A stretch of DNA of 64,000 nt from Branchiostoma lanceolatum (lineage: Eukaryota > Chordata > Leptocardii > Amphioxiformes > Branchiostomatidae): assembly GCF_035083965.1 (NCBI RefSeq), contig NC_089739.1, positions 4,780,198-4,844,197 on the forward strand. The letters run 5' to 3'. Below are positions 1-22,905 of this stretch, one piece after another. A program made the translations under genes and the position numbers. The notes under the pieces are model-generated. The model made no database searches. It had not been told where the DNA came from and saw only the letters and a list, made by a program, of their open reading frames with translations. Numbering within the stretch: the stretch's first letter is position 1; each line of letters opens with the position of its first letter.

Positions 1-148
1 TGGTCCTTAAACAAATACAAATACATATACACATAGATACAACATTACGCAATACTGTCCCACACAATACATTAACAAATGTTAAAAGTGTTGATTGAGA
101 AATAGTCAAACGTGTTTAGATTTTTCCTATCGTTTCATTATCTTTTAG

Positions 149-3100
149 GAGCCCAAGACTGAAAAAGATGACGACTACGAGAAGAAAGTGAACACGCTGC
201 TGAACAACCCCCCCACCCCGGGGTCCAGCGACAGCAGGGGTGGGGGCTCCGCAGGCATGCCTGACCTGGGAGCCCTGGGGGCACTCGGAGGTAGGTACAC
301 TCAACACATGTACAGACTAGTAAGTGCTTACAGCTAACAACATGTGTTGTATATTCTGTATACATCCATCCCCGTTCTCCTACTCATAGCCTAATGTCTG
401 TGGGCTATACAATATACAGGACCCTACTAAACTAGGCTGATGTTGCAAAATTGTATAGAATGCAATCAAGCAAGGCTCTGTGTAAGAGAATAATCTATAT
501 CAGGAGCTTGCATTTCAAACAGCCAAGCAGAAAAGTTTTCTGTCATCCCCAAATGGTTGACGTGTCTTTCCTACCCAGGAGACACCAGTGGACTGCAGAG
601 CATGCTGGGAAACATGGACCAGCAGCAACTGATGCAGTTACTTGGAGGTGAGAAAAGCCAAAATCAGAATCTGCCTAAAGTTTAAAAATGAAGCACCACC
701 AAAAATACACCAAAGAGGCAGATAGTATCCAGTTTTTTTTTTTTTCAGAAATAGATAGCTAAATCTAAGAATTATTCTACCAGTCAATGTAGAACATTTT
801 TTTATTCAATGTATGAAGATGTTTTATTTTTGGCAACACCTCAAAGGTGTCCCCTGCAAAATGAGAGCATCTAATTTCTTTGTTTTCTTAGGGTAGGGCG
901 TCCGGAAGACACCCTGACGCCCTGCTAGCTAATAATAGCATGCACATGTATGACTGTTTGTACATGTGGTTTCACAAGTGTGTTCATCTTTTCATCAGGT
1001 CTAGGTGGAATGGGTGGTCTTCCTGGTGGGCTTGGCGGGTTGCTTGGCAACGGACGCCCCAGCACTGGAGGTACCGCCGGGTCTGCAACACCGTCCACTG
1101 CCACGTGAGAACTTTTGTATTCTACCTGAGTGTCCTCCAAGAAAAATGGACTTTTGGGCTTGTCAGTGTCTGTGTGTCTGTCTGCGTTTCAGGATATTTG
1201 TGGTCAATATACCTTCAGAACCCTTGGATGGATTATGATGATATTTGGTATGTGGGTAGGTCTTGGGAAGACAAAGCTCAGGGCCGATTTCGGGCCCCAT
1301 GGCCATGGTGTGTGACCTTGGTACTGTAGCAGAATTTGCGTTTTTTTGTATCTTTTGACCTGGACGTGCTATGGACTTGATTTTCTGGTGGCGGATAGCT
1401 TTTGATGTAAATAAGAAGGGGTGTACATATGTTCTTGCTCTCATTCATTTTAGTTGTTTTTTTCCAATCAATGATACATTCTATGGCACAATATTTGAAC
1501 CAAGTGTTGTGGTGTTCCACATTTATATTGAGCATATTTTTACCCCCTCCCCACCCCACAGTACTACCCCCCGTCCAGCTACGGCCGCTGCTAGCCTCCC
1601 CTCCCAGAGTCAGACTCCCACCACGCCTGCACCTGCAGCTACAGCCACGGCCACAGGGGGCGCTAATGCACCACGCATCCAGCTCAGCGACCTGCAGAAC
1701 ATCCTGGCTGGCATGAATGGTTAGTAATGCCGTATATCTGACATTTGCTGCTCTCTGATTGGATGGTAAAGTTGTGTAATTTTGCTATTTGTTGGCATGT
1801 GCAAATTCAATATCTCCACAGTTAAATAGATTTCAACCTGTTCTATTCTGCTCTGCAAATATGAGTTCTGCTAGTTGTAAATTACTGTTTAAAAAAAACT
1901 GTATGCATACAGAGCTATTAAGTTGTCGGCTGTAATGAAATAACATTATATATTGTTATTGACACCCAATGGTTGAGATATATTAGATTTTTGTATTTGT
2001 GAGGAACATAAAACATTTTTGTTGGTGCCAAGAGATGCTGACATTTTGATGTACAATACAACTTACATGGAGGAAAATAAGACCGAGATATTAGAGACAT
2101 GCAACCATTGGTTGAACAGCTAATTGCCATGCTCTCATTGGTTGAACTGCTAATTGAGATGGACAGTCAAGATCGGTCTATTAGGCATAGAATTCAGAAC
2201 CACGATACTGCATAGTATGAAAGCAAGATGATTTTATGCTGCAGCCCCAGCCGAGGGAGGTGCCCAAGCAGAGGAGCCACCAGCTGTGGACTTGTCTCAC
2301 GCTCTCACCCCGGAGAACATACGACCCATCCTTAACAACGAGGTAATTTGATTCCTTTGATGATGTCACAGTGAACACGGCAGCTGAATCGAAACCTGGC
2401 ACTGTGGCTTTTGGAAAACATTATTTTCAGAAGCAAACGGTGCAGGATTATCATGATTAGGCTTAAGAAAAAAATGTTGTGTTTCGAGTTACCCGACCGA
2501 CCCTAGTAAGAACCTTTTATCAGGGTTGACAGCTGACAAGGGACATGAATTTTCGATCTGACATGATCTGAGTGATGAAATTGAAAAGACACTTGCTGCA
2601 TTTCACACTCTTTTGAACAGTACTTCTTTGTTCAGTTTAGTGATACACTTCTGCATATCGATTTTAAGTCATTTTTAAAGTAGTTACATGTTTAAACAGC
2701 AGATGCGTACATGCCTGAAATCTTCCGAAAAAATTGAGATTGCCAAGGAAATACAAAATTTTTTAAAAAATTCTTTTTATTTTCTAGGCCTTTGCTAGTC
2801 AACTGATGATGCACATGCCAGAGGGAACAGAACTACCACGAACACCGGAGGAGCTTAGTAACACTGTACAGGCTCCACAGTTCCAACAGGTAGGGCTGTA
2901 GGGATAGGCGGGGGGTGGGGGACAGGGAGGGGTAGGTACCCTGGGGGCAGTACGATAGATGAATAAGTACAGGGAGGGAAATGCAACAATCCCAGCATGC
3001 CTTGCAAAGACACATTCCACAATACACATCCCAGATGGCTGACTGTAAGCAACAAGCATGTAAATGCATGTAAAAAAAATTGAAAAACCTTTATTTTACC

Positions 3101-4277
3101 TTTATGCTCTAAGCCAAGTACATGTAGAGTAACATGTTGACTTTGACCGTGCAGCAACTGGCACAATTTGATCAGTAGATTTTTCACTATTGATTGATGA
3201 CATGATACTACTTATGCATTTTGAACTAACACGTTTGAATCATGTTTGTGTAGGCTGTGAGCATGTTCAGTGCAGCTCTACGGTCAGGACAGTTGGGGCC
3301 ACTCATGAACCAGTTCAACCTGGGCAAGGAGGCAACAGAAGCAGCAGCTAAAGGAGGTGGGTAAGATTCCAAGATCTTAGGACAACAGCATAAATTTGTA
3401 TACTGTCAACTTTATATAGAATACAACACACTCAGGGTATTCCGTATCACCCGAGGTACCAGCCCGACCGCGGAAGGGCTGGGAACGTTGGTGATGCGGA
3501 ATACGCTGTGTTGTATTTTATTCATGTCATACCCACCTGAGAAAACACACATTTCAATGCAGAGTGCACCAAAAGTTGAGGGATTTTTGTGTCCGCAAAC
3601 ACAAAACTGTAACAACATTGATTCCAACCTCCGAATCCGGTATTCAAATTTTCGGCGGCGGCACAGCCGGCGGGCTCGAAATGCATTCGAAATATTCTAT
3701 TGAAGCCCGTGTGATACAACTCCCGAACCCTATGTGATACGGATAGTTATCACACGGTCTGGAACACCCGTATCAGGCCCAGGTATGACAAAAATGCAGT
3801 TATGTCACATCTTCAGAAAGAATGCTACAGCCACATGGTTCACATTTAGAAACTTTATTCAAGCCCACACTCAGACATATTTTGCCGGTGTGGCTTCTTC
3901 AGTGGTTGGACTCAAATAAACGCAAGTACAATGTGTTCTGGCTTTTATAAGCCAGGTGCATAGTGCTCTAGGTAGTTTGACCAATCACAGTTCAGCAAGG
4001 CTTGACAAATCACAGTTTAGCACTTAGACCCAGCATCAGAGCAGACTGCACTACCTTTATAATTGCTAAACTGATTGTTGCTTTTTTTATTTCAAAAGAT
4101 TAGTTGTCAAACAGACCAATCATGCCTGTCTGTCGAAGTTGAAGATACCTAATTTCATATCCTCTTCTCTTTTCAGATGTTGTAGCTTTCGCCAAGGCCT
4201 TACAGAAAAAAGGAGGGGGGAAGGAGGGAGAGGACTCTGAGAAGAAAGAAGATGACGACAGCATGAGTTTGGACTAA
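149..4277 (+). CDS. ADRM1: Proteasomal ubiquitin receptor ADRM1/Rpn13, 3' part
   Basis: Rpn13 is a subunit of the 19S proteasome cap. It binds ubiquitin through an N-terminal Pru domain and recruits the deubiquitinase UCH37 through a C-terminal DEUBAD domain. The window holds eight coding exons: 149-290, 579-647, 999-1104, 1562-1719, 2245-2342, 2788-2889, 3254-3356 and 4177-4277 (stop TAA). Together they give 292 residues in one closed frame; the Pru domain lies upstream of the window. Diagnostic stretches include [31 protein letters not shown], the Gly/Leu-rich linker, a Ser/Thr/Ala/Pro-rich linker, [15 protein letters not shown], then the DEUBAD helices ([34 protein letters not shown]) and the acidic end DDDSMSLD. 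All match the known ADRM1 layout. A polyadenylation signal AATAAA lies at 4547-4552. The identification is firm; only the 5' end is missing. Confidence 0.97.
1150..1400 (+). repeat. Dispersed repeat, family A, copy 1 (ADRM1 intron)
   Basis: A stretch rich in TGTCTGTCTG leads into ATTTGTGGTCA and continues for about 200 bases. It is clearly similar to 12600-12840, with shared blocks such as GGATGGATT, TGTGGGTAGGT/TCTGGGTAGGT, GGGAAGAC and TTGGTACT. A shorter relative sits at 31660-31785. Copies lie in the same orientation in introns. It is a non-coding mobile or dispersed repeat of unknown class. Confidence 0.7.
3410..3790. repeat. Fold-back element in the last ADRM1 intron
   Basis: Nested inverted repeats are visible. 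ATACAACACA at about 3421 pairs with TGTGTTGTAT at about 3507, and GTATTCCGTATCACC pairs with GGTGATGCGGAATAC. Further related words (GTGTGATACAACTCCCG, TGTGATACGG, TATCACACGG) recur to about 3770. The pattern fits a fold-back or MITE-type DNA element. No protein is encoded. Confidence 0.6.
3845..3920 (-). mobile_element. 3' end fragment of a retroelement
   Basis: Read on the minus strand, this stretch gives CTGAAGAAGCCACACCGG followed by TGTCTGAGTGTGGGCTTG and AATAAAG. I know this type of conserved 3' tail from animal retroelements, but I cannot name the family. It lies in the last ADRM1 intron. Confidence 0.4.
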
Positions 4278-5164
4278 GTAATTCTATAAAGATATCCTCT
4301 ACAAAACAGACTTGTCTATTATCCTACCAAGTCAAGAGTGTGTTCAAAGCTTATAGTTTGGCAAAAACAGAACAAAGAAGCATTGATATGGAACTTAAAC
4401 GTCAACTGTCCAATGAGAAGTTTTTTTTCAGCATTATTAACCAGTATTGAAAGTTATTTCTTTGGGTTCTGTTTTAATTTTGGGTCCCATAACTATTGCT
4501 AATGTGCTTTTGACACTTGGTTGATTTAGGGGTATTTGGTATTTGCAATAAAAAAAGAATCCTTACAGAAATCACATGTATCTGTAATGCAGAGTACAGA
4601 AAAGCACAGAATGTTTTCATTCTTATAATGTCAGAGTCTGAATGTCAGTATTCATAAGTATTATTGCAAATGAATATAAGTGATGGCATACAAAGCATTC
4701 ACAGCAGTGTTTGACTTCTTTGCACAATACAAATACATCCAACAATGCTCATATTAACTTTGTCTGTTACATTTTTAGCATGTCCACTATGAAGCTATGC
4801 ACATTAAACATCCATACAATGTAACAGTAAACCAGCATCTTGAAAGTTCATCGTGTTGCTAGAAATAATTCTGCAGCAAAGTTGAAGTGTATTCTTCAAC
4901 ATGACAAATTGGACTTATCGAATATAACTCCAGTCTTTGTCAAAGAATGAGCAGTCATATGATCCACTGCTCACAGAGTCACCTGTCTGCAAAACGTGAC
5001 ATCACAGAAGCAGTGGATTGCTCAGTCCTTGACAAAAACAAGTTAGACACTAGTGGAAAATTGTGGGTAAGTCCAATTTTTGGTTGGAAATTACAGTTAG
5101 CTAGTTCAGCCTTGCTAAAGTAAACTAGCATATCATCTTATGCTGGTTATGAACAACAGTATTG

Positions 5165-5475
5165 AGTCTGGTCTCGTTAGAGTGTTCCATATGGTCTCAT
5201 CTCTGTTCTATATGGTCTCATGAGACTGTTCTATATGGTCTCATGAGAGTGTTCTATATGGTCTCATGAGAGTGTTCTATATGGTCTCATGAGAGTGTTC
5301 TATATTGTCTCATTAGAGTGTTCTATATGGTCACATTAGAGTGTTCTATATGGTCACATTAGAGTGTTCTTTATGGTCTCATAAGAGTGTTCTTCATGGT
5401 CTCATAAGAGTGTTCTTTATGACCTCATAAGAGTACTTCTTTATCTCATGACAGTGTTCTATATGGTCTCATGAC
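5165..5475 (+). repeat. 23-bp minisatellite
   Basis: About thirteen tandem copies of a unit close to TTCTATATGGTCTCATGAGAGTG. The centre copies (about 5220-5300) are nearly identical. Flanking copies drift, with GGTCACATTAG and TTTATGGTCTCATAAG variants. Confidence 0.9.
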
Positions 5476-5697
5476 CGTTATGCACTGTTCTATACAGACT
5501 ACAGAAGTCTACAGAAACTGCCACTTAGAGCACGACCTAGTCATGCACTGGAACATGCCATTGAAACTGGGGTGTTGTCTCTATCATACTTGGACAATAC
5601 TCGAAATAAAGTGTGCAATTTGGTCATTTCATACTTGCATTTCACTTGATCTTCCAGATATACTTTACCCTGGCGATAGACCTTTTTATGTATTCTG

Positions 5698-5831
5698 ATG
5701 CATTCTGGGAGGTACAGTGCAGTGTGGGTAGTGCAGAGGCAAATAAAATCATTACCATGACATTCGTGAGACTGTCTATGTAAATGATGTTGCTTTCTTT
5801 ACCCATACTGCACCATGCCTCCCAGAATGCA
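5698..5831. mobile_element. MITE-like inverted-repeat element
   Basis: GATGCATTCTGGGAGG at the left end pairs with CCTCCCAGAATGC at the right end. GTGCAGTGTGGGTA pairs with TACCCATACTGCAC just inside. The total is about 134 bp with no coding capacity. This is the structure expected of a small non-autonomous DNA transposon. Confidence 0.7.
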
Positions 5832-6648
5832 ACGGGAGCTATATGACAGCATACACACATGCAGTGATGTACTAAACGTCATCAGATTCTTTATTCTTTG
5901 TTTAACATTGACTTTTGCCCAACCTACTCACCCACCAAAACAACTAAGTCACTATATCGGGTCGCGACTAAAATAAACACAACAAATAACATACATGATT
6001 GGGTTTCCCTCATGTTTTTGAGGGTACCACTGGTCCAATGTATATCTATAACAGTTGTTATGGCAGCGAAAACAAAGGGACAGAAATTAGATATGAGCAA
6101 TGTTAAAAGGTCACCCTTGATATGCCAGTTACCCTTTGAGATGCAAATGAGATTCACTTGTTCTTCGTTCTGTGTGGTAGGGGAACGTCAAGTACATGTA
6201 GGTCTAGTTTAAGTCGTCTAGGGGACATCTAGTCACTTTAAAGTCGTGAGAAAATTGGATTGGGAGGATATTCAACGTTGGACTAATACAGCAGGTATGT
6301 GTACTAAGAGTTTATGAAGATTTCTGTCATGGCGGATGTTACTGTGTGTCAATGTCGCAGTCGATTTTGGCCGACTTTTTTTTTTTCAACGGATAGTGAG
6401 TTTAAATTTAGTTTATCTGAACGAAACGGCTATGAAAGATTGCTGCAATTTCACAGTCGTAGTAAAGGCAAAGGTATCTTAGTGTTTTCAAGAGAACGTT
6501 CCGGGATACTTACTACGTGGTATGCGACGGTATGTGTGTTTAACCGTGTGCGGGGGTATCGAGTGTGTCACACAATGCATTGATTTGCCACAAGTAAAAG
6601 GGAAGTCAGTGTTTTGATGTGAAAAGATTGTTACCTTCGCCGAGAAGG

Positions 6649-9600
6649 TTATGTTTCCTGTGTAATTTCACGGTACCGGTGGAGGGATCCTTGCGATATT
6701 TGATACATGGGTAGGTGTCGGTAAAACGATGGAACGATTTGGCAGATGAAACTCTCCTTCATACGGCAGTCCAGGTCGTACCACTTGTCTGCAGAGTAGG
6801 CGGCGCAGTCGTCCCGGCTCCCCGCGTGGTTGGGCTGTCCCGCTGCCCACCCGCTGTAGCCTCTCCCCAGAGCAGTGCCGTCCACCCACTCCCACTCCCC
6901 TTCCTCTCTCTCATCATGTAAGCCGAACCTTGTAACATGTAGATAAAGCTTTATATGCATAAAAAGAGATTGAGGAGGTAAAAACCTATGAAGCATACCA
7001 GCATTTCTCACGATATCTTCAAAACTGATACTATTATGACTAGTGTTATTGTTAGCTGGTATATTATTGTAAGATTGTTGAAAACAGTAGATGCATTGAT
7101 TTACCATTATTTTTGACTTACTGCTAAATTCTAAAATGTCGGCTCTATAACAAACAGGTCTTAACAAGCAGTAGGTTTGTGACAAGTCCATGGTCATGAC
7201 TAAGTGATTCAGGAAAATGAAGCAAATTGAATGCCAATACGACAGATATTACATTGTAAAACCTCTTAAGTTTGTGGATAAAGTGTGATCCGGTTTGAAG
7301 AAGCTGAGATTAAAGAAAGAATGTATCGTCCATGGAGTACCTTTAACAATATTGTTACATTGTAATTACTTAGTTCTCAAATAAAGATTATATCATTGAA
7401 AAAAAAGTTACACGAACCAAATGCCGTGACAGATGGACTCCTCTTCCATGAGTGAGTTGAGGAAGACGTCTATGGCGACGTCTCGGGGCATGGCGAGGGT
7501 CCCCCCGTCGGCCCGGCAGGTCTCAGCCGATTCGGAGAACGATTTCCGTTCGTTGAACAGCTTGTAGCAGACTCCGCGATACTTCTTGTAACCTTTAGGG
7601 CAGGTTCCTGAAGAAAAAAGAGTCTGATTATAGTATTTCAATGTTACGACATAGGTGTGTTTACTTCATTATTACTTCATTTAAAGTGCCCACGAGCTGT
7701 CTTGCTTATTCGTATCTGTTGATTATTTACATGGAAAATACATAACTTCGAAAACACAAACAAGCAGACAGACAGGCCAAGAACAATATAGTTAGTTACC
7801 TCTTCCGGGACCTAGACTTTCAAGTCTGAATAATGACTAGTTCTATCAACGCTGACCTGTACTTCCTGCTATGCCGGCAAGTCTGACCTTTGTGATCGTC
7901 TTCCTGTCACTCTATTGACAGTCCATTCAAATAACTACGGACACACATTCCTCACACGGGGTAAAAAACGAAACACCATGTTCGTTTGTTAAATCCAGAA
8001 GAGGAAGACCAGTGTGTTTAGCATCCTTGCAAGTGACTGTAGCTACATAATTTACACAGATTTGAATATCTGGAAAATTCCAGATTTAGACATCCAATAT
8101 GGCGGACACTAGTTACGTCATAGTCACGTGAGTGCAAACATCCTATCTATTGGCTTACCTGGTAGATGAGTCGGAACCGACGCTTTCTCTGATTGGTCAT
8201 CAGCAGGACTCTCCATGTTACAGTCCAGTTTCCCCAGTATTTGCAGTATTTTCGTCTTATTCTCCAAAACGCTCAGTAGATCAGAGTGGGCTGTTCGTGC
8301 CACCATGGCTTCAATATCACGTAGAGCCTTCCCATTTTCTTTAGCTCTGTCCGACAATTCAGCAGCTTTGCCCATAGCCTGCAAACAAAGAAACGTCTCT
8401 TGCAATCATCAATGTACGTAAAATGAACAAAAGTAATTCATGTTTTTGGCAAAGTTTCAGTGGCGAGCCAAATATATTATTGCTAGTATATCTATATGAA
8501 TGCATGCCTAGAAGATTATTCTAAATGTCTAGGAGTAGTACTGATAGGAACTATGTCATTTATTGTTTATGAAATATACGAGTCAGCGCGTTAATATATT
8601 TCAAAAGATAATTTGATGTATTCCTCAAGCTAAGCGAAACATTAAGAAGAACAGAAAACCGAGGAGGGAGGAGAAAACTGGTAGTCAAATCTTCTGTGGT
8701 GCCCCGACGGTAAAATAGTTAGATAGATGAGATGACTAGATTTTTCAAGCCTCCTTTACAAGGTTAGGTTTTCATTTACGATTTTACTGTCCATTTTAAA
8801 ATCTTAATTTCCTCTTACCTGTTGCAAACGGACAGAGGCGTTGGCTTGATTAACAGCTGTCATTCCCTTCTTTTGGTCTAACTGGTTGACTGACAGCTTT
8901 AGGTTCCACACTGTCAGCACTGTAACAGAACACAACGCCAGTAAATTACACAGTAAATACAACATGGTAAATATTTTCGATGTCCTTTATATTCTAGCTT
9001 GCCACTATTTCTTATTCTCCTACACAAAGCCTCGTGCGCGACCTATAAAGTATACCTTGGGGAGGCTCTGCTAAATCGGGCTGAGGTTTCTATCTATGGT
9101 GAGCGTGGCCAGTCTCTAACCAGCTGTCAGCCAATCAGGAGGTCGCCTGAATATTGTCTTTAGGTAAAGCCGACTCTCTGATTGGCCGACAGCTGGTTAG
9201 AGGCCACGCCCACAAAAGTGGAAACCTCAGCCTGGTTTAGCAGAGCCTCCACAAGCTATATTGTATTGTCCGTAGGCAAGGCTATGCGTAGTATAATGTT
9301 GCTGTTTTTCAATGATAGATATTGCAATACTCACTTAGAAAAATAGCAATGCCCAGTAGGCAGACGTTCAGAGCTATGGTCAGCTTGGGGAGGTTCTTCA
9401 TCATGATGGCTCTGGTCAAGCCTTGGGGCTGACCAGGAGTCCTCATCCCGACCCCTGGGATGTAACCACCGGTCTCAGAAGATCCAGGGTTGGCAACGAT
9501 GGGCTTATCGTTAGACTGAGCCCTGGAGGAAACTGTATGATAAAGTCAACATTTTACGTTCATGCTATATCATAAACCGACCTATTGCATCTTAGGGTTC

Positions 9601-10860
9601 AGTAATGGAGCAACTGGTGTAGCATACTATTTGTATTGTTCATGATATAGTGCATATGTCCACGTTGTAAACTTGACCTCACGACGGTCTATATAGCCTA
9701 CAACACAGAAGATCTTTGATAGAAGATCTTTATTGACACAACAAAAGCACAGCGACTTTCGTAAGGTCTACTACATACATACATACATACATACAAACGA
9801 TATAAGTGCATACAAATGAGTTTGATTTTGTCCAAACATTCTTTGATGTATATACATATCTGTACACTGTAGGGATTATCACCTCCTAGTTTGTAATTGA
9901 ATCTATCGACAGAACGGAGCGCATTGAATTCATTTGAACAAGCGGAGATAAAAGTAAATAGCTTTGAGCGTTTATCCTCATATCTTGAACAATTCATGAT
10001 AAAGTGACTTTCATCTTCAATCTCATTTGGGCAGAATGGACAAAACCTTTGATCACGGGGAATTTTACGATACCTTCCAGCTTCACTGTTCAATTTATGG
10101 CTACATATTCTTACCTTTGTAATTGATCTACGAATTTCAAAATTATGTATGCTTGCGAGATATTTTTCTTGTCCGTATCTTTTCTTTAAGGCGGAATAAA
10201 TGGACAGTTTTGACTTGTTTTGAATAGAACTATGCAATTCTTGTATATATATATATCCTGCAGACGTTGTCGTAACTGGTTGGTTAACAAATCGGTCTGA
10301 TATAATCTAGGGTTTGTCCATACATATTGAGCTCTTCAATCAGCCGGTAAGTTAAAGTCCGTTCCGCACCAAATGATGCATATGGCGGCGCCCATCTCTT
10401 TTTCAATAGCCCTTGGGCCGCACAGCTTTATGCAATCACCACAGCAGGGGCTAGTCCACTGGTGCGTTCAACTACCATACTCCTTCCACAAATGTTGAGT
10501 ACTAAGAAGAGAAATCAGTATGTGTACATGTGCCATTTTTACAGTGTTTGCTATGACTCGGTCGGGAATAGAACTCACAACCTACCCAATGCAAGGCGAA
10601 CACTATACTCACTTGGCCATTGTATCAGTTTTAAGCCAGCAACCACCTGTGCTTGTAGAATTTTCTGAATCGTAAAATAGCTTACCTGGTTGCCCCAATA
10701 TTTCTTCTGACATCTTGACATTTCCCTGAGGGATGTTCCCGCCATGACGAGGGACCATCTTCGCGGCGGAAACCCTCTGTTTGGAGACCGTACATGCTTC
10801 CTGATAGTCGCCAATAGAGTCGTAGACACTGCATGCCTCTTTATAGATGTTTTTGTCCAT
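6649..10860 (-). CDS. Type II transmembrane C-type lectin
   Basis: Six exons on the minus strand: 10686-10860 (ATG), 9335-9532, 8819-8919, 8159-8378, 7412-7607 and 6649-6928 (stop TAA). All phases close and give 389 residues. The cytoplasmic part covers about residues 1-108, and a membrane helix lies at about 109-129 (LTIALNVCLLGIAIFLM). A helical stalk of about 100 residues follows. The C-type lectin domain begins at residue 234 with CPKGYKKYRGVCYKLF and has FGLHDEREEGEWEWVDG at 298-314. The usual sugar/Ca2+ motif (EPN or QPD) reads QPN at 328-330, and the WND triplet reads WYD at 346-348, so Ca2+-dependent sugar binding may be altered. The domain is followed by a 30-residue tail. Likely role: cell-surface recognition. 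An intron (9533-10685) carries a LINE fragment on the same strand. Confidence 0.9.
9051..9261. mobile_element. MITE-like element with long terminal inverted repeats (lectin intron)
   Basis: GGAGGCTCTGCTAAATC and GGCTGAGGTTTC on the left match the reverse complement of GAAACCTCAGCC and GGTTTAGCAGAGCCTCC on the right. CTAACCAGCTGTCAGCCAATCAG pairs with its complement in the centre, broken only by a short loop. It is about 210 bp and non-coding. Confidence 0.8.
9720..10240 (-). mobile_element. 5'-truncated LINE retrotransposon fragment (RT C-terminal zinc-finger region)
   Basis: The minus-strand frame encodes a segment with KVRICSHKLNSEAGRYRKIP, then CPFCPNEIEDESHFIMNC, a CxxC...H...C motif typical of the region after the reverse transcriptase in non-LTR retrotransposon ORF2. 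No reverse transcriptase core is present, so the copy is 5'-truncated and dead. Its 3' tail (9720-9815 on the plus strand) includes an (ACAT)n tract. Similar tails occur at 19668-19752 and 30318-30402. Confidence 0.8.
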
Positions 10861-11439
10861 TGTACTCTGCTTTCTTCTCTCACAACGAGCTTGAATGTAC
10901 CAAAAAATATGATATTTCAGACAGTCAAAACGAGCTGACTGTTATCTGTCTTGCCCACGCTGATTGTCTGGTTGCTACGTCGACGATAGATAACATGAAT
11001 TTATTCATCTTAAAACGTCAGACCTTCGCAAAAAGAAATATGTATCATGGAGAAGGTTGAACATTTTCTTCAAAGAATAAAATGGATTCACCGTGTTTTA
11101 AACCTTCTTCAAGATAACTGACCCGATTGTCCAGGCCACGTGACCTAACGAACGTGTCACGTGCTTCATTAGACCAATAGTTATCCTGAAGAAGACCAGA
11201 GGCCTGGTTGACATTTTAGTGAGTACATTTTTTCGCGTTGCAAAAAAGTACAACTTTTTTAAGAACGCGTATGGGTACACTTTAATGCTAATGTTTGAAT
11301 GTAGAATTTTCTGTGCCGAGGGTCTTGTTGTTACAATAATATTAATAACAAAATACAGGAAATGCCTACATTTTTTTCTTCTCCATCAAGATGCTGAGCA
11401 TTTCATCTTTTCTCTCAAAGGTGAACATCTTCCAGCAGA
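10861..11439. promoter_or_regulatory. Divergent intergenic region between lectin and SEA/LDLa/trypsin gene
   Basis: About 580 bases separate the lectin start codon (minus strand) from the protease start codon (plus strand), so 5' regions of both genes must lie here or upstream. An imperfect inverted repeat at 11102-11203 (CTTCTTCA.GATAACT arms) contains CACGTG palindromes. A probable splice acceptor (TCTCTCAAAG) at about 11420 precedes the protease start. I see no clear TATA box. Confidence 0.4.
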
Positions 11440-21844
<10,405 letters not shown>

Positions 21845-21956
21845 GAGAATCTATTCTCTGTCCATTTTTTGTTGTTTTTGCTTTCTTGGCTCTCGATTTT
21901 TTTTACAGAAATAGGGGGAAAATAGAATCAAAACAAGTCATAAGCCAGTCCGCTAT

Positions 21957-22092
21957 TTGAAGTGCCCATACGCAGAGAGGTGTATTGCGGGTAATATGGC
22001 AAAGTTGAAGGTCTTTGGTAATACATGGCCAGTGGACTTCAACTTTGACATTTCACCCACAATGCATCACACTGCGTCTGCGCACTTGAAAC
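21957..22092. mobile_element. MITE-like inverted-repeat element
   Basis: TTGAAGTGCCCATACGCAGAG at the left pairs imperfectly with CTGCGTCTGCGCACTTGAA at the right. GCAAAGTTGAAGGTC pairs with GACTTCAACTTTGAC inside. Its arms resemble those at 60372-60583 (GTCAAAGTTGAAG-type core), so the two may be related. Confidence 0.7.
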
Positions 22093-22804
22093 CATGAACA
22101 AGCTTATATATACCTTGATGCTTTCACTGTACTGTGGAGAAACGTTTTAATAAGAGTTGAATGAAGCCAAAGAAAGAAATTATGAATATTTCTATTACCT
22201 CCTACTGTTGTAAATATCTTTAAAAGTGGGCTATTCCTTGAATTCTTATAAGATAATGAATCCTTTTTCGTGCTATTTATGGTGAATTGAATGTGTAAAG
22301 ATACATTACAAGAATCTAAGATTTATCATTTGAGCATTGCTGCTATTAGGATGATGTTACCAATATTCCTGTGACAATGCATTACGTGTGTTGGTTCTAA
22401 CTGTATACGAATTCGTTGACGTTGATACTTACTGCCGTTGCCTTATGCTTGGGCTTAAAAACAATGTTATATATAAGAGTCTTTATTACTATTAAGAGAC
22501 ATATCGTGTGACTGTCCTGAAGCAAGTGATGGTTGTATCAAGGTTGTAAACGAAAAGTGGCATGTCGACAGTACGTTCAAATATAGGGTCTTTTTTATAT
22601 GTAAATTAGATTGATCTGTGTATCATAAGAAATGTCTTGAGACAGAATTGGCTTGGTGCGAATAGAATATATCAATTTGTCTTGAAGTTTCATGGAATTG
22701 CAAAATATATTTGAATGAACTGAATGTGAATGAGAGTGCGTTGTGCTCATAGACGATACAATTATATCAGAATAAGTGTATGAGAGACCCTCATGAGTTA
22801 ACCC

Positions 22805-22905
22805 CATGCGTCAAATGTAAAAGAACCCAACACACTTATCGAGAAGAGTAGAAGTGACCCGGTGTTGTTGGCTAAAAACGCGAGCGGTAGAGAAGCCCCT
22901 TTGCA
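22805..22905 (+). mobile_element. SINE 3' fragment
   Basis: GTAAAAGAACCCAACACAC, CGAGAAGAGTAG, TGACCCGGTG and AACGCGAGCGG match the distal half of the SINE at 19070-19345, in the opposite orientation. The tRNA-like head is absent. Confidence 0.7.

Larger units (their letters stand above)
4278..6648. other. Intergenic: ADRM1 3' flank to lectin 3' end
   Basis: This region holds the ADRM1 3' untranslated stretch with AATAAA at 4547, then a 23-bp minisatellite (5165-5475) and a short inverted-repeat element (5698-5831). Open frames here, such as 5898-6212 and 6314-6583, show no family signature, domain or splice context. I see no gene in it. Confidence 0.7.

Noticed and set aside
5165-5475. Repeat array as a CRISPR
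   Set aside because: Units are directly adjacent with no unique spacers, and the surroundings are a eukaryotic genome.
5898-6583. Open frames of 104 and 89 residues
   Set aside because: No recognisable motif, no splice context and no relation to the flanking genes.
9698-10237. Open frame of 179 residues as a host gene
   Set aside because: Its CxxC...H...C motif and the repeated 3' tail identify it as a truncated LINE inside the lectin intron.
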